From NCBI GenBank assembly GCA_964653655.1, contig CAZZHG010000014.1:1-64000 (forward strand): a DNA stretch of 64,000 nt, written 5' to 3'. The translations under genes were made by a program, and so were the position numbers. Positions 1-8,222 of the stretch are shown here, piece by piece. The DNA is from CAZZHG01 sp964653655. Lineage in GTDB: Bacteria; Bdellovibrionota; FAC87; UBA2466. Position 1 is the first letter of the stretch. Every line of letters starts with the position of its first letter. Under the pieces are notes generated by a model. The model saw nothing but the letters and a program-made list of their open reading frames with translations, made no database searches and was not told the origin of the DNA.

Positions 1-432
1 GAGCCGGGGCGCTGGCTCGTCGGCAACGCCGGCATTCTTCTCACGCGCGTGATTGGAACCAAGCGCACTCCGCTCAAACCCTTTCTCATCGTGGACGCCG
101 CGATGAACGATCTCGCGCGCCCCGCGCTCTACGAAGCTTTCCACGGAATCATCCCGGTGAAGGAAAACGCCTGGACGAATGAAAAGGGCGACGTCGTCGG
201 CCCCATCTGCGAAAGCGGAGACTTTCTGGCGAAGGATCGCCGGCTGCCCGACGCGAAGGCCGGCGACCTGCTCGTCATCGAGTCCTGCGGCGCCTACGGC
301 TCATCGATGGCTTCCCGCTACAACTGCCGGGCGCTCGCGCCCGAGGTGCTCGTGAACGGCGCCACCTACCGGGTTGTGCGGCCGCGGGAAACGGTCGAGA
401 GCCAGTGGGAATCGGAAAAGCGCTGCTTATGA
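1..432 (+). CDS. lysA: Diaminopimelate decarboxylase, C-terminal part
   Basis: The reading frame is open from base 1, so the gene begins before the window; about 143 C-terminal residues are present. The enzyme is the PLP-dependent decarboxylase that turns meso-diaminopimelate into lysine in the cytosol. The family signature ESCGAYGSSMASRYN is visible near residue 95 of the fragment; its Cys belongs to the active site across the dimer interface. EPGRWLVGNAG at the window start is the typical beta-barrel segment. The stop codon overlaps the start of lysC in an ATGA arrangement, so the two genes are translationally coupled, which fits the shared lysine pathway. Confidence 0.95.
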   Translation, partial: EPGRWLVGNAGILLTRVIGTKRTPLKPFLIVDAAMNDLARPALYEAFHGIIPVKENAWTNEKGDVVGPICESGDFLAKDRRLPDAKAGDLLVIESCGAYGSSMASRYNCRALAPEVLVNGATYRVVRPRETVESQWESEKRCL

Positions 433-1661
433 ACGGAATCGTAGTACAAAAATACGGCGGTACCTCCGTCGGAGGAGCCGAGAGAATTCAGGCGCTGGCC
501 AAACGAGTGGCCCGCCAGTACCGGGAAGGCCTGCGCAACAACGCGGTCGTCGTCAGCGCCATGTCGGGCGAGACGAACCGGCTCGTGGATCTCATGCGGA
601 AGGTGAACCCCTCCGCTTCGGCCCTCAGCTACGACATGGCGGTTTCTTCCGGCGAACAGGTGAGCGTCGGCCTGGTTTCGGCGGCCCTCGAAGGCGAAGG
701 CGTCACCGCGGTTCCGCTGCTCGGTCACCAGCTCGGCATTCTCACGGACGGCTCGCACTCGAGAGCGCGGATTCTTTCCATTCAAAGAGAAGCCATCGAC
801 GAGGTTTGGGATAGCGGAGCCATTCCGGTAGTCGCCGGATTTCAGGGAGTGACGGGCGAGAACGCCATCACCACTCTCGGCCGAGGCGGCAGCGACACAA
901 GCGCCGTCGCGCTGGCCATCGCGCTTGGCGCGGATTATTGCGAAATCAATACCGACGTGGACGGCGTCTACTCCGCCGATCCCCGCTCGGTTCCGGAGGC
1001 GCGCCACATCGCCCGTCTCGACTACGATACCGCTTTGGAACTCGCTTCTCTCGGGAGCAAAGTCCTTCACCCCCGCTGCGTCGAGCTCGCGTCCAAGTAC
1101 CGCATGCCCATCATCGTGCGCAGCAGCTTCGATCCGGATCACGCCAGGAGAACGTGGATTATGAACTACACGCCCCAAGAAGCCATGGAGAGTCCAGTCG
1201 TCACCGGAGTCACGGTGGCCAAAGATGTCGCCCGCCTTACGGTGGAAGGCTTTTCCAGGGAGACGCCGGTGCTGCGCGATCTGTTCGGTAAAATCGCCGA
1301 GAACGGAATCAACGTGGACGTCATCGTGCACGACCGCCACACCGAGGGACACCTGCAGTCGGTGGGCTTCACCGTGCCCGCCGAAGACGTCGCGCGCACG
1401 CTTGCCGCCGTCGAGACGCTCAAGGGCAACCCCGGTTACGAGGCCCTGAAGGTCTCGAAGCAGACCGGGCTGGTGAAAGTTTCGGCAGTCGGCGTCGGAA
1501 TGCGCAGTCATTCCGGGGTCGCGAGCCGCGCCTTCGCGGCGCTGCAGGAAAACGACATTCCCGTTCTCATGGTCACCACGTCGGAGATCAAGATTTCCTG
1601 CGTGATAGCGGATTCTCTCGCCGACAAAGCGGCCCGCGCTTTACACGGGGAATTTTTCTGA
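429..1661 (+). CDS. lysC: Aspartate kinase with two ACT domains
   Basis: A 410-residue aspartokinase that phosphorylates aspartate, the first step towards lysine, threonine and methionine. The catalytic signature KYGGTSVGG is at residues 8-16, the substrate and nucleotide motif GRGGSDTSA near 151-159 and DVDGVYSADPR near 176-186. Two ACT repeats fill about 265-410, as in the monofunctional, feedback-regulated enzymes. The ATG at 429 was chosen because it overlaps the lysA stop (ATGA) and gives the standard N-terminus; a longer reading from 405 adds only nine unconserved residues. Regulation by lysine and/or threonine is expected from the family, not shown by the sequence. Confidence 0.96.
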   Translation: MNGIVVQKYGGTSVGGAERIQALAKRVARQYREGLRNNAVVVSAMSGETNRLVDLMRKVNPSASALSYDMAVSSGEQVSVGLVSAALEGEGVTAVPLLGHQLGILTDGSHSRARILSIQREAIDEVWDSGAIPVVAGFQGVTGENAITTLGRGGSDTSAVALAIALGADYCEINTDVDGVYSADPRSVPEARHIARLDYDTALELASLGSKVLHPRCVELASKYRMPIIVRSSFDPDHARRTWIMNYTPQEAMESPVVTGVTVAKDVARLTVEGFSRETPVLRDLFGKIAENGINVDVIVHDRHTEGHLQSVGFTVPAEDVARTLAAVETLKGNPGYEALKVSKQTGLVKVSAVGVGMRSHSGVASRAFAALQENDIPVLMVTTSEIKISCVIADSLADKAARALHGEFF

Positions 1662-1916
1662 CGCTTACGCGTTGACACCGCGCATACGCCCTCGAAGAAG
1701 GCCCAAAGGCGTTCCCCTGTTAAGCCTCTCGACACGAATCGACGAGCCCCCTCAAGGACTTACGTCCTTAATCCGATACGCAAATTGAGCCGGTGCTTTT
1801 TCAATAGGCTCCGAGATCCGGGCGCTTATCCCGGAGAGTCCCCGCGGCAAGTCGGCACTCGTCACTTTTGGCAGTGCCTATGCAAGTACTACCGCGGGGG
1901 CTGAATCGAATAGGCC
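1662..1916 (+). promoter_or_regulatory. Regulatory region with a sigma54-type promoter upstream of gene 1917
   Basis: Non-coding stretch of 255 bases. At 1869-1884 it reads TGGCAGTGCCTATGCA, with GG at 1870-1871 and GC exactly 12 bases further, which fits the sigma54 -24/-12 element. The predicted start of transcription is near 1895. Upstream are a perfect inverted repeat, AAGGAC-TTAC-GTCCTT (1754-1769), and a hairpin TCCGGG/CCCGGA (1817-1822 with 1830-1835), either of which could be an activator site. CCCCGCGG (1840-1847) can pair with CCGCGGGG (1892-1899) across the promoter. A lone TTGACA at 1672-1677 has no matching -10. Confidence 0.65.
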
Positions 1917-2345
1917 ATGAAACTTTCGACCGTCAAAAATATTCTTCTAGTCTTCACGACGATAGCGGTTCGCGCCGCTCTCGCCGGAGAGGTGGACGTT
2001 TCCGCCGACACGAATTTCGTCGCCAAGCCCAAAGCGCGTCCCGCCGCCGTGAAAACGGAAAAAGCGGCCGCCGCGAAGCCGGTTCCGCTCGTCGGACCGG
2101 TACCCGCCCAGACCCAGTGGGTGCAAACGATGGAAGCTTCCATGGGCCCTTTGTCGACAAGAGGCACCGCCGCCCTCACCGAAACGGGGGCCAATCCGCT
2201 TCTGCTTTGGATGGGATGGGCGTTCGCCGTGCTTTTCGGCGGAGTGCTCCTGACCCAAGCTCTTCGCAACCGCCGGCGCAATGTGGAGATGCTCCGCGCT
2301 GGCGATCGCGATGCCTTCTTTTTTCCGCCCCACCGCCGCCGCTGA
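1917..2345 (+). CDS. Small secreted membrane-anchored protein, unknown function
   Basis: A 142-residue protein of unrecognised family. An N-terminal signal peptide ends near ALAG (residue 24). An Ala/Lys/Pro-rich linker follows, then one hydrophobic segment at about 97-119 (LLLWMGWAFAVLFGGVLL) and an Arg-rich tail, so it is probably held in the inner membrane by its C-terminus with the middle in the periplasm. An in-frame TAG lies two codons upstream, so ATG 1917 is the first usable start. It heads the cluster of three larger paralogues downstream, which also end in hydrophobic segments, and it has its own sigma54-type promoter. Confidence 0.7.
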   Translation: MKLSTVKNILLVFTTIAVRAALAGEVDVSADTNFVAKPKARPAAVKTEKAAAAKPVPLVGPVPAQTQWVQTMEASMGPLSTRGTAALTETGANPLLLWMGWAFAVLFGGVLLTQALRNRRRNVEMLRAGDRDAFFFPPHRRR

Positions 2346-2464
2346 CCGACTGAGATCGATTCATCCGTAACTCGCCTAAACGAAGCCCACTGAGAGAATA
2401 CGTGTGCTATCGAGGCCCCGGACTCGGCAACCTCCTTGCACTCTGTTAGTGCGGGGGTAGTAGT
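2346..2464 (+). promoter_or_regulatory. Sigma54-type promoter of gene 2465
   Basis: The element CGGCAACCTCCTTGCA occupies 2425-2440, with GG (2426-2427) and GC (2438-2439) 12 bases apart and a perfect TTGCA -12 box. Predicted transcription start is near 2451. A GAATAC hexamer at 2396-2401 lies 24 bases upstream of the GG; the promoters of 4148 and 5739 have the same hexamer at nearly the same distance. GCACT/AGTGC (2438-2452) could form a small hairpin. A G5 run (2453-2457) serves as the ribosome-binding site for the TTG start. Confidence 0.72.
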
Positions 2465-3991
2465 TTGCTTCACGGTCGCTTCATAGGACTTGTCTTCCTT
2501 TTCGCCGCCGGCTCGGCGTTCGCCGTCACGGATGCTGAATTCGAAGAGATGATCAGGAGTGCCGGTCCGATTACGCAGCAGCAACGCGACTTTTTTCAGA
2601 GTGTCCGCGAATCACTGCCGGAAGATGGGGCGAAAGAGCTACTGGCAATCATTACAAAGAGCGGCGCGAGGACGCCGCAGCAGTTGTCCGAGCCGGATCA
2701 CGGCGCCGTGCCCGATGGGGCCGGAAACCTACCGCCCGCCGAGGAACCCATAAAGCCGGAGCGCGAAGCGCGCAGGGAACCCGACTCCGCCGTGAGAGCG
2801 GGGAAGCCGGAATTCGCCGACCCTTCCACTGGACTGGAGCTTCCTCCTGCGGAGGGCGTAGCCGACGACCCGGGAATTCCCCCGGAGCAGGTTTTCAGCG
2901 GAACCCGACCCGGCGGCGAGACTCCCACGGCGCCTCGAACACCCGCTTCGCTAACAGTGCCACAACCGCGAAGCAATCCAGTAGGTCAGTCCGGTCCTTT
3001 CAGCGCGCCTCAGACGGTTTACTCTCAAGGAGCGGCACCCGCGGGCGCGCCGCCGCAAAGCCCGTGGCAAAAACAATTCGATCAGATCATTCGCTCGGCA
3101 CGCAACCGGGCGGCCACGAGAGCAAAGACCCGGGGAGCCGTCTCGACGGCGCTCGGCAAGGTCGAAATCAAAGGAAGAGGCTTAGATCATAAAGTTCCCT
3201 CGGCGGCCGCGCCCGAAACGATCTTGCCCAACTCCCGCGCCGCGGCCCCGGCCGATCCGGCCCGCGCTCCGACGGCGGTCAACGCTTCGCAATCGACGCC
3301 GCCGGCTCAGAGCTCTCAGCCGGCGGCGGCTCAACCCAACGCCAAGAAGGAAACCACCACCGCAAAGAGCGACACTGCGAAGCCGGGCCAGGCCGCTAGT
3401 TCCTCGACGACAACGCAGCCGCCGCAGATCTCCCAGCAGACCTTGGTGGCTCTCTCCGGCAACCAGACCTTCATCGTGCTTCCGCCGAAAAACGCGGGAG
3501 CGGAGACGCCGTCCTTCAACCTCGCGGAACCGAGTACCGAGGGCGAGCAACTGGCTCCCGAGAAAACCGACACTTCCCTTCCCTCTTCGGCGACGATAAA
3601 TGCGATTTCCGAAACCGAGCAAACCGGCGAGGCGATGAACGAAGGCTCCGAGCAAACGAACGATCTCGCGGTTCCGATCAACAACAAGGCGCTCTGGCTG
3701 CTCGCCATAGTCGCGGCCTTGGGACTTGCCGCCAGCGCTCCGTCGTCAAAAGCAAAAGATGAGGCCGCCGTATCGGCCACCGAGGAGAGACCCGCCGGAA
3801 AAGACTTCTTCGACGAGTGGCCGGAAGCCCCGAAGCAACGCTGGGGCTTGCGCCCGGTGAACTTCTGGTTCCAGGACCCGCCGCCGAATCAAACGGCGTT
3901 TCACCTCGTGCTCTCGCTCGCCTGGACAGCGACCATCGGTTTCGTGGTCTATCTCTTCTCGCTCCTTCGGGGCGAAAAGCCCAAAAATTAG
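2465..3991 (+). CDS. Secreted Pro/Ala-rich protein with two C-terminal hydrophobic segments (paralogue 1 of 3)
   Basis: A 508-residue protein of no recognised family, starting at TTG 2465 with GGGGG seven bases upstream. A signal peptide (residues 1-20, cleaved near AFA) leads to a long Pro/Ala/Ser/Thr-rich, probably disordered region. A basic module at about 200-238 (FDQIIRSARNRAATRAKTRG) matches the GRG-Q-VR-VGT module of the next two proteins. A first hydrophobic segment at about 408-425 (ALWLLAIVAALGLAAS) and a second near 480-500 (AWTATIGFVVYLFSLL) are shared with paralogues 2 and 3; FFDEWPEAP lies between them. The three genes are clear tandem duplicates. An envelope structural or assembly role is possible but unproven. 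Confidence 0.75.
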   Translation: MLHGRFIGLVFLFAAGSAFAVTDAEFEEMIRSAGPITQQQRDFFQSVRESLPEDGAKELLAIITKSGARTPQQLSEPDHGAVPDGAGNLPPAEEPIKPEREARREPDSAVRAGKPEFADPSTGLELPPAEGVADDPGIPPEQVFSGTRPGGETPTAPRTPASLTVPQPRSNPVGQSGPFSAPQTVYSQGAAPAGAPPQSPWQKQFDQIIRSARNRAATRAKTRGAVSTALGKVEIKGRGLDHKVPSAAAPETILPNSRAAAPADPARAPTAVNASQSTPPAQSSQPAAAQPNAKKETTTAKSDTAKPGQAASSSTTTQPPQISQQTLVALSGNQTFIVLPPKNAGAETPSFNLAEPSTEGEQLAPEKTDTSLPSSATINAISETEQTGEAMNEGSEQTNDLAVPINNKALWLLAIVAALGLAASAPSSKAKDEAAVSATEERPAGKDFFDEWPEAPKQRWGLRPVNFWFQDPPPNQTAFHLVLSLAWTATIGFVVYLFSLLRGEKPKN

Positions 3992-4147
3992 TGCTGGAAA
4001 TCAAGCGCTTCCCCTCGAAAAGCCTACGAGGTCATAGGCAGGTGTTGCGGCCTTGGCTATGACCACCGAAAGAATACTCCCCCGCTCAGGCACGAGCCGT
4101 GCGGGAGCGGGTCTTGCAAAGACAAGCAGTGTTCGGGGGGCCTAACA
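3992..4147 (+). promoter_or_regulatory. Sigma54-type promoter and inverted repeat upstream of gene 4148
   Basis: The -24/-12 candidate is at 4103-4118 (GG at 4104-4105, TTGCA at 4114-4118, spacing 12); its -24 half is weaker than in the neighbouring promoters. Predicted start is near 4129. An 8-base perfect inverted repeat, GGTCATAG (4030-4037) with CTATGACC (4057-4064), sits about 40 bases upstream and could bind an activator. GAATAC at 4072-4077 matches the promoters of 2465 and 5739 in sequence and spacing. A second hairpin, CCCGCTC/GAGCGGG (4081-4087 with 4105-4111), overlaps the -24 box. Confidence 0.6.
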
Positions 4148-5581
4148 GTGAATGCATCTAAGATTAGCTTCTTGTTATTCGGCATCGTGTCTCTCAATTT
4201 TTCCGCCGTGGCGCAGGAGATAGTGCCTCACGAGCCGGGCCTTCTCTCGCCCGATCAAAATGTCGGCGCGAAGCCCATACCCAAAGTGCAAGTTGTTCGA
4301 GACGTCACCGCCACCCGTGGAGACGTCGTAAATGCCTACCTTCAAGTCCCGGTGGAATCCGAATCCGTCGTCGACGCGGGACCGAGCACTGCTTCGCCCG
4401 CCACGCGCCTTCCCATCGATCAGGTCATGGCCAATCCGGAGGCCTATCCCGATTTTTTCGAGGAAGCTCGACCCGGAGAGACGGGTGAGTTTGTCACCCA
4501 AGCTTCGAACGGTCATAAGCCTCGCCGCCTCAAGGACAAGGTGAAGGCGTGGTTCAAGCGTCTTGGGAAGGGATTCACCGGTACTCTGGTTCCGTTGGTC
4601 CTTCCGGCTCCTCCGGTTACCGGCGGGCAGCAGGCGGCCACAGAGGAACCGGCTCCGAAGAACGCGCCGGACGCCGCTTGGAAGAAGCTATTTTCGCAAT
4701 TCGCTCAGACGTTAGGCCGCGGCCTGCGCCAACAGGAAAAAGTCCGCAAGTCGGTCGGCACCGTGCTGCTCTCCTTCGAAAAAAAGAAGAGCGCTCCCGT
4801 TCACAAGAGCGGCTCGATCGAAAGCGAGAAACCCCAGCCGAAAAATCCGATTCAGATTTCGATCGTTCAGAATTTCGGACAGCCCAAGCAAGCGCCGCCC
4901 GAAGCGGCGCCGGGAGCCGGAACGTCCGGCACGGTGACTCTCGGAGCAATACCGAGCGCCGTCACGGCCACGGTCCCCACCCTCGCGGCGGCTCAATTCG
5001 AGCCCGTGGCGGTGAAACCGATTTCTCAGACCTCGTTCGCGCTCCCATCGGAGAACGCGGAGGAGACCATCGACTCGCTCGCTCTCCCCGGAGAGTTCGG
5101 AGAGCTCGCGGCCGGAGAGATGGACAGCGAAATGCTCCCGGAATCCGCTGCCGAAGCGGAAGAGGAATCCGGCGAAAATGCCGCGACGATTTCGACGACG
5201 AAGAAAACGGCGTTTCTCGCGGGCGCCCTTCCTTTCGCCGATCCCGCGCTTTGGGGGCTCATCCTCGCCGGCGCGGTCGGCTGGGCGGCGACGAGTCCGA
5301 AGCGAGGCAAAACGAATTTAGCGACGAGACACGCGGCTGGTGCAGCTACTCCGTACGAGGGAGGCTCCCACGGCAAGGCCGCTCCGCAAGTGGCTCGCCT
5401 CGCGCAGAAACCGCGCCGCCGCCGTTTCCTGCGACCGCGCCTCGACCAGCTCACGGTGTCGAGCGGCGTGTACCGATTTACTTTAGGCATTGCTTGGGGC
5501 GCCACCGTAGGCCTTGCGGGCTACGTTCTGGCGCTCCTCCTGGGCAAATCGAACGAAGCCCGGGAAGAGAATCGCGAATAA
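4148..5581 (+). CDS. Secreted Pro/Ala-rich protein with two C-terminal hydrophobic segments (paralogue 2 of 3)
   Basis: A 477-residue protein starting at GTG 4148, with GGGGGG seven bases upstream. The signal peptide ends near AVAQ (residue 23). The basic module is at about 176-214 (FAQTLGRGLRQQEKVRKSVG). An acidic stretch rich in Glu and Ala precedes the first hydrophobic segment at about 365-383 (DPALWGLILAGAVGWAAT). After an Arg-rich linker the second segment is near 447-468 (LGIAWGATVGLAGYVLALLL). The module order is the same as in 2465 and 5739, so all three derive from one ancestor. Family and function are not recognised. The linker between the two hydrophobic segments is strongly basic, so it probably lies in the cytosol. 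Confidence 0.75.
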   Translation: MNASKISFLLFGIVSLNFSAVAQEIVPHEPGLLSPDQNVGAKPIPKVQVVRDVTATRGDVVNAYLQVPVESESVVDAGPSTASPATRLPIDQVMANPEAYPDFFEEARPGETGEFVTQASNGHKPRRLKDKVKAWFKRLGKGFTGTLVPLVLPAPPVTGGQQAATEEPAPKNAPDAAWKKLFSQFAQTLGRGLRQQEKVRKSVGTVLLSFEKKKSAPVHKSGSIESEKPQPKNPIQISIVQNFGQPKQAPPEAAPGAGTSGTVTLGAIPSAVTATVPTLAAAQFEPVAVKPISQTSFALPSENAEETIDSLALPGEFGELAAGEMDSEMLPESAAEAEEESGENAATISTTKKTAFLAGALPFADPALWGLILAGAVGWAATSPKRGKTNLATRHAAGAATPYEGGSHGKAAPQVARLAQKPRRRRFLRPRLDQLTVSSGVYRFTLGIAWGATVGLAGYVLALLLGKSNEAREENRE

Positions 5582-5738
5582 GCGGAACGTGTGTTTTCTG
5601 AAAGGGGACGACCCAAAGACCGGCTGTCCATGGACACCGGTTCAATCCTTGGGCACCCCACTTTCGGAATACGGGCATGGCTACGCAGGCACGCCCGGGC
5701 TTCGGATTTGCAGATGCTAGTCGTGTTCGGGGGGGTCG
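5582..5738 (+). promoter_or_regulatory. Sigma54-type promoter with conserved upstream block, gene 5739
   Basis: The element GGGCTTCGGATTTGCA is at 5697-5712 (GG 5698-5699, GC 5710-5711, spacing 12). Predicted start is near 5723, leaving a leader of about 16 bases. Upstream lie a perfect palindrome TGTCCATGGACA (5625-5636), TGGACACCGG (5631-5640), CTTGGGCA (5648-5655), GAATAC (5667-5672) and GGCATGG (5674-5680). TGGACACCGG, CTTGGGCA and GGCATGG recur in the same order upstream of gene 14861. They are candidate activator sites. A G7 run at 5729-5735 forms the ribosome-binding site. Confidence 0.7.
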
Positions 5739-7415
5739 GTGTCGAGGGGTGCTTTCCATATCAAGTCAGTCCTTTTGCTTTGCCTGCTCTTGCCTGGAGT
5801 GGGCCGTAGCACTGAACACGACCAGGACCGAGTCGATAACATCAACCGGGCCATTGAAAAACGACTCAACGACTTCTCTTTCAAGCAGGGCCCGGCAAAC
5901 CCTGCAACGAGCCCGATACAGATGAACCCCGCGGTCCTGGCGGCTCTGTTGGCCACTGTGAAGGCCTCGGTCACCCTAACTCCCGAAGGGCTCGGAAACC
6001 TTCTCGCGGAAGTAAGCCCAGATGTCGCCGACAAGGTCTTCAAATTGACCGATTTCTCCGGATTGAATGAAGCCCTCCCAAAGGGCTCGCCGGCTAAAGG
6101 GCCGAACGGCAAGCCGGTTGGCCAAGTGGCCGCGAACTCGTCCGGCACGATAGCAAATGCAGTGGTCGAAATTCTCAACAACGCTCCGGATGTAGCGGGT
6201 GACTCGCGGAGCACCGGCAACCCCGGAGATCAGAATGGTACTCCCTCCGCGAAGTCGGAAGCCAAACCCGTTCCCGACCCGAATTCCCAGATTGTATCGA
6301 GTCAACCCTGGGTCCGCGCTCCGGAACGTGGGGCCGCGAGGAACTACACGCCGGTCGCTTTTCCGAATCAGAGTATCTCGCAGTCCCAAGGCGTACCGTC
6401 CGCGGGAACGCCCGCAACCGCCTCTCAAACCGGCGGTCTTTCGCCGACTGAAAAGCGACTCTCGCAGCAATTTGCACAAATGGTTCAGGCAGTCGGGCGG
6501 GGCATACAGCAACGCAGGCAGGTTCGCGCGGCGGTGGGTACTTCGCTAGGGTCGTTCGAGGCCAAAACGAAGGCCTCCCACCGTGAGCCGGCGACCATTT
6601 CCGCCGACTCGGGCAGCTCCGCTCCGAGAGTCGCTTCGGGAGTCCGGGCGAATCTTGCGCCGACCACGCCCGCGACAAACGACATCATCAAGGCCCAGGC
6701 CGCTCTCGCGGCCATGGAGAATAAAAAGATTTCGATGGCGCCGGCGCCGAAGGCGCAGGCCGGTGTGACGGTTGCTCCTAAAGAAGCGCCGCCGAAAACG
6801 GACGCTCAGGCGCCCGCGGCTCCGCAAAACCAAGTCGTGTACGCCACGGTTTACTTGCCGATGCCAAAATCCATTCCGGCCACCACGCCGGTTGAAATCG
6901 GTTTGTCCGGAGATTTCGGCGATCTCGGCGAAGGGGATTCGGGAACGCTTCTGGACAGCACGGAGCCCGAAGCGTTTCTCTCCGAGTCCGAAGAAGTTCC
7001 TACCGTGGCTCCGACCACGCCGAAGACCATCACGACGATGGCGGGGCCCTTGATGGATCCGGCTCTGTGGGCCCTCGGAATGGTGGGAGCACTGGGTTGG
7101 ATCGCGACCGCGTCGCCGAAGAAGCGTTCCCGCCGGCGTTTCTCGCTGCACGCCTCCAGCTCGAAAGAGGCGGCGGCTCCGTCGGGAGAAATTTTTCAGG
7201 ATTGGCCGCGTCAGCCCCGGGGCGCCAAGGCGCGCATGCCCTTCTCCATCGGGTTTCCCAAGCAGGAGTTTTCCAAAACGCCGTTCAAAGTGGCCTTGGG
7301 TTTCGCTTGGTCGGCGACTTTCGGGTTCGCCGCCTACGTGGTTTCCCTCGTCTTGCGGCGGCGTACGACGCCCCTCATTGTGTCGTCTTCGGAGAAAAAC
7401 GAGCCGAAATATTGA
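5739..7415 (+). CDS. Secreted Pro/Ala-rich protein with two C-terminal hydrophobic segments (paralogue 3 of 3)
   Basis: A 558-residue protein starting at GTG 5739, only three bases after a G7 run. The signal peptide (SVLLLCLLLPGVGRS) spans about residues 9-24. The basic module, at about 237-275 (FAQMVQAVGRGIQQRRQVRA), is closest to that of paralogue 2. The first hydrophobic segment is near 440-458 (DPALWALGMVGALGWIATA) and the second near 518-540 (GFAWSATFGFAAYVVSLVL), with FQDWPRQP between them as in paralogue 1. The last 41 bases overlap the tail of the convergent dehydrogenase gene. No known domain is recognised; periplasmic location with an inner-membrane C-terminal hairpin is inferred. 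Confidence 0.75.
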   Translation: MSRGAFHIKSVLLLCLLLPGVGRSTEHDQDRVDNINRAIEKRLNDFSFKQGPANPATSPIQMNPAVLAALLATVKASVTLTPEGLGNLLAEVSPDVADKVFKLTDFSGLNEALPKGSPAKGPNGKPVGQVAANSSGTIANAVVEILNNAPDVAGDSRSTGNPGDQNGTPSAKSEAKPVPDPNSQIVSSQPWVRAPERGAARNYTPVAFPNQSISQSQGVPSAGTPATASQTGGLSPTEKRLSQQFAQMVQAVGRGIQQRRQVRAAVGTSLGSFEAKTKASHREPATISADSGSSAPRVASGVRANLAPTTPATNDIIKAQAALAAMENKKISMAPAPKAQAGVTVAPKEAPPKTDAQAPAAPQNQVVYATVYLPMPKSIPATTPVEIGLSGDFGDLGEGDSGTLLDSTEPEAFLSESEEVPTVAPTTPKTITTMAGPLMDPALWALGMVGALGWIATASPKKRSRRRFSLHASSSKEAAAPSGEIFQDWPRQPRGAKARMPFSIGFPKQEFSKTPFKVALGFAWSATFGFAAYVVSLVLRRRTTPLIVSSSEKNEPKY

Positions 7416-8196
7416 GCCCGCGGATTAGCGCCCGCAAGAGCCAACCGGCGTGAAGGGAAAGCTTCGTGAAAATCCAGCCGTGCCCGGTGACCACCCGCTC
7501 GCGCTTCCTGGCGATTACGGCGCTCGCGATCTTCCTCGCGCACACGGGCGCCGACATCTGAATGAAGGCCGGCACCTCGTCCTTGAATCCCGAGTGCCAC
7601 ACTCCGCGGTTGTCCACGCGGCGGATTTCCGTCGAGATGAATCCGGGCGCGATGTGAGTGACCGATACGCCGTACTTGCGCACTTCGTAGGTGAGCGAAT
7701 CGCACAGCGCCCGCACCGCGAACTTGCTCATTCCGTAAGGGGAGTTTCCGGGGAGCGCGACGAAGCCGTTCACGCTGCCGACGATCCCGATGCTTCCCTT
7801 GGTTTCCTTCAAATCCGGAAGGGTCGCTTTGATGGTGCGGAGCACGCCGAAGATGTTCGTCTCGAACTGGCGGCGGTAATCCTCGAGGGAAAGCTTTTCC
7901 ACCGGCCCCACGACTCCGAACCCGGCGTTGGCGATCGAGATGTCGATGGGCCTACCTAGTGCCTCGCGCCCGGCGGAAACGGCCTTCTCCAATTCGCCGT
8001 CCACACAGACGTCGGCCTGAACGCAGACGACTTTGGTGCCGAGGGCGGAGAGCTCTTTCTTCAGGGCCTCCAGCCTATCGAGGCGGCGGGCGGTGAGAAT
8101 GAGATGACAACCTCGGCGCGCGAATTCGCGCGCGAGGGCTTCGCCGATGCCGGCGGAAGCTCCGGTAATGAACACGACCTTGCCTGAAACGCTCAT
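7375..8196 (-). CDS. Short-chain dehydrogenase/reductase
   Basis: A 273-residue classical SDR, an NAD(P)(H)-dependent oxidoreductase of unknown substrate. The cofactor loop TGASAGIG is at 11-18, the NAG motif at 90-92, and the catalytic Ser141, Tyr154 and Lys158 (YGMSK) are all present. Length and order match the family. The sequence resembles the SDR group that acts on acyl or steroid-like substrates, but specificity cannot be read from it. It starts at ATG 8196 and its stop lies inside the 3' end of gene 5739, so the two convergent transcripts overlap. Confidence 0.9.
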   Translation of the reverse strand: MSVSGKVVFITGASAGIGEALAREFARRGCHLILTARRLDRLEALKKELSALGTKVVCVQADVCVDGELEKAVSAGREALGRPIDISIANAGFGVVGPVEKLSLEDYRRQFETNIFGVLRTIKATLPDLKETKGSIGIVGSVNGFVALPGNSPYGMSKFAVRALCDSLTYEVRKYGVSVTHIAPGFISTEIRRVDNRGVWHSGFKDEVPAFIQMSAPVCARKIASAVIARKRERVVTGHGWIFTKLSLHAGWLLRALIRGLNISARFSPKTTQ

Positions 8197-8222
8197 GGCG
8201 AGGTCTTACCAGGGAATGAAGA

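Noticed and set aside
1672..1677. TTGACA as a sigma70 promoter for gene 1917
   Set aside because: No -10 box lies 16-19 bases downstream, while the sigma54-type element is well placed.
1662..5738. Family of riboswitch-like leaders (c-di-GMP type) before the paralogous genes
   Set aside because: The shared TTGCA and G-run first looked like an RNA motif, but the TTGCA is the -12 box of a sigma54-type promoter, so most of the region is upstream of the transcript. The conserved c-di-GMP-I segments are not present.
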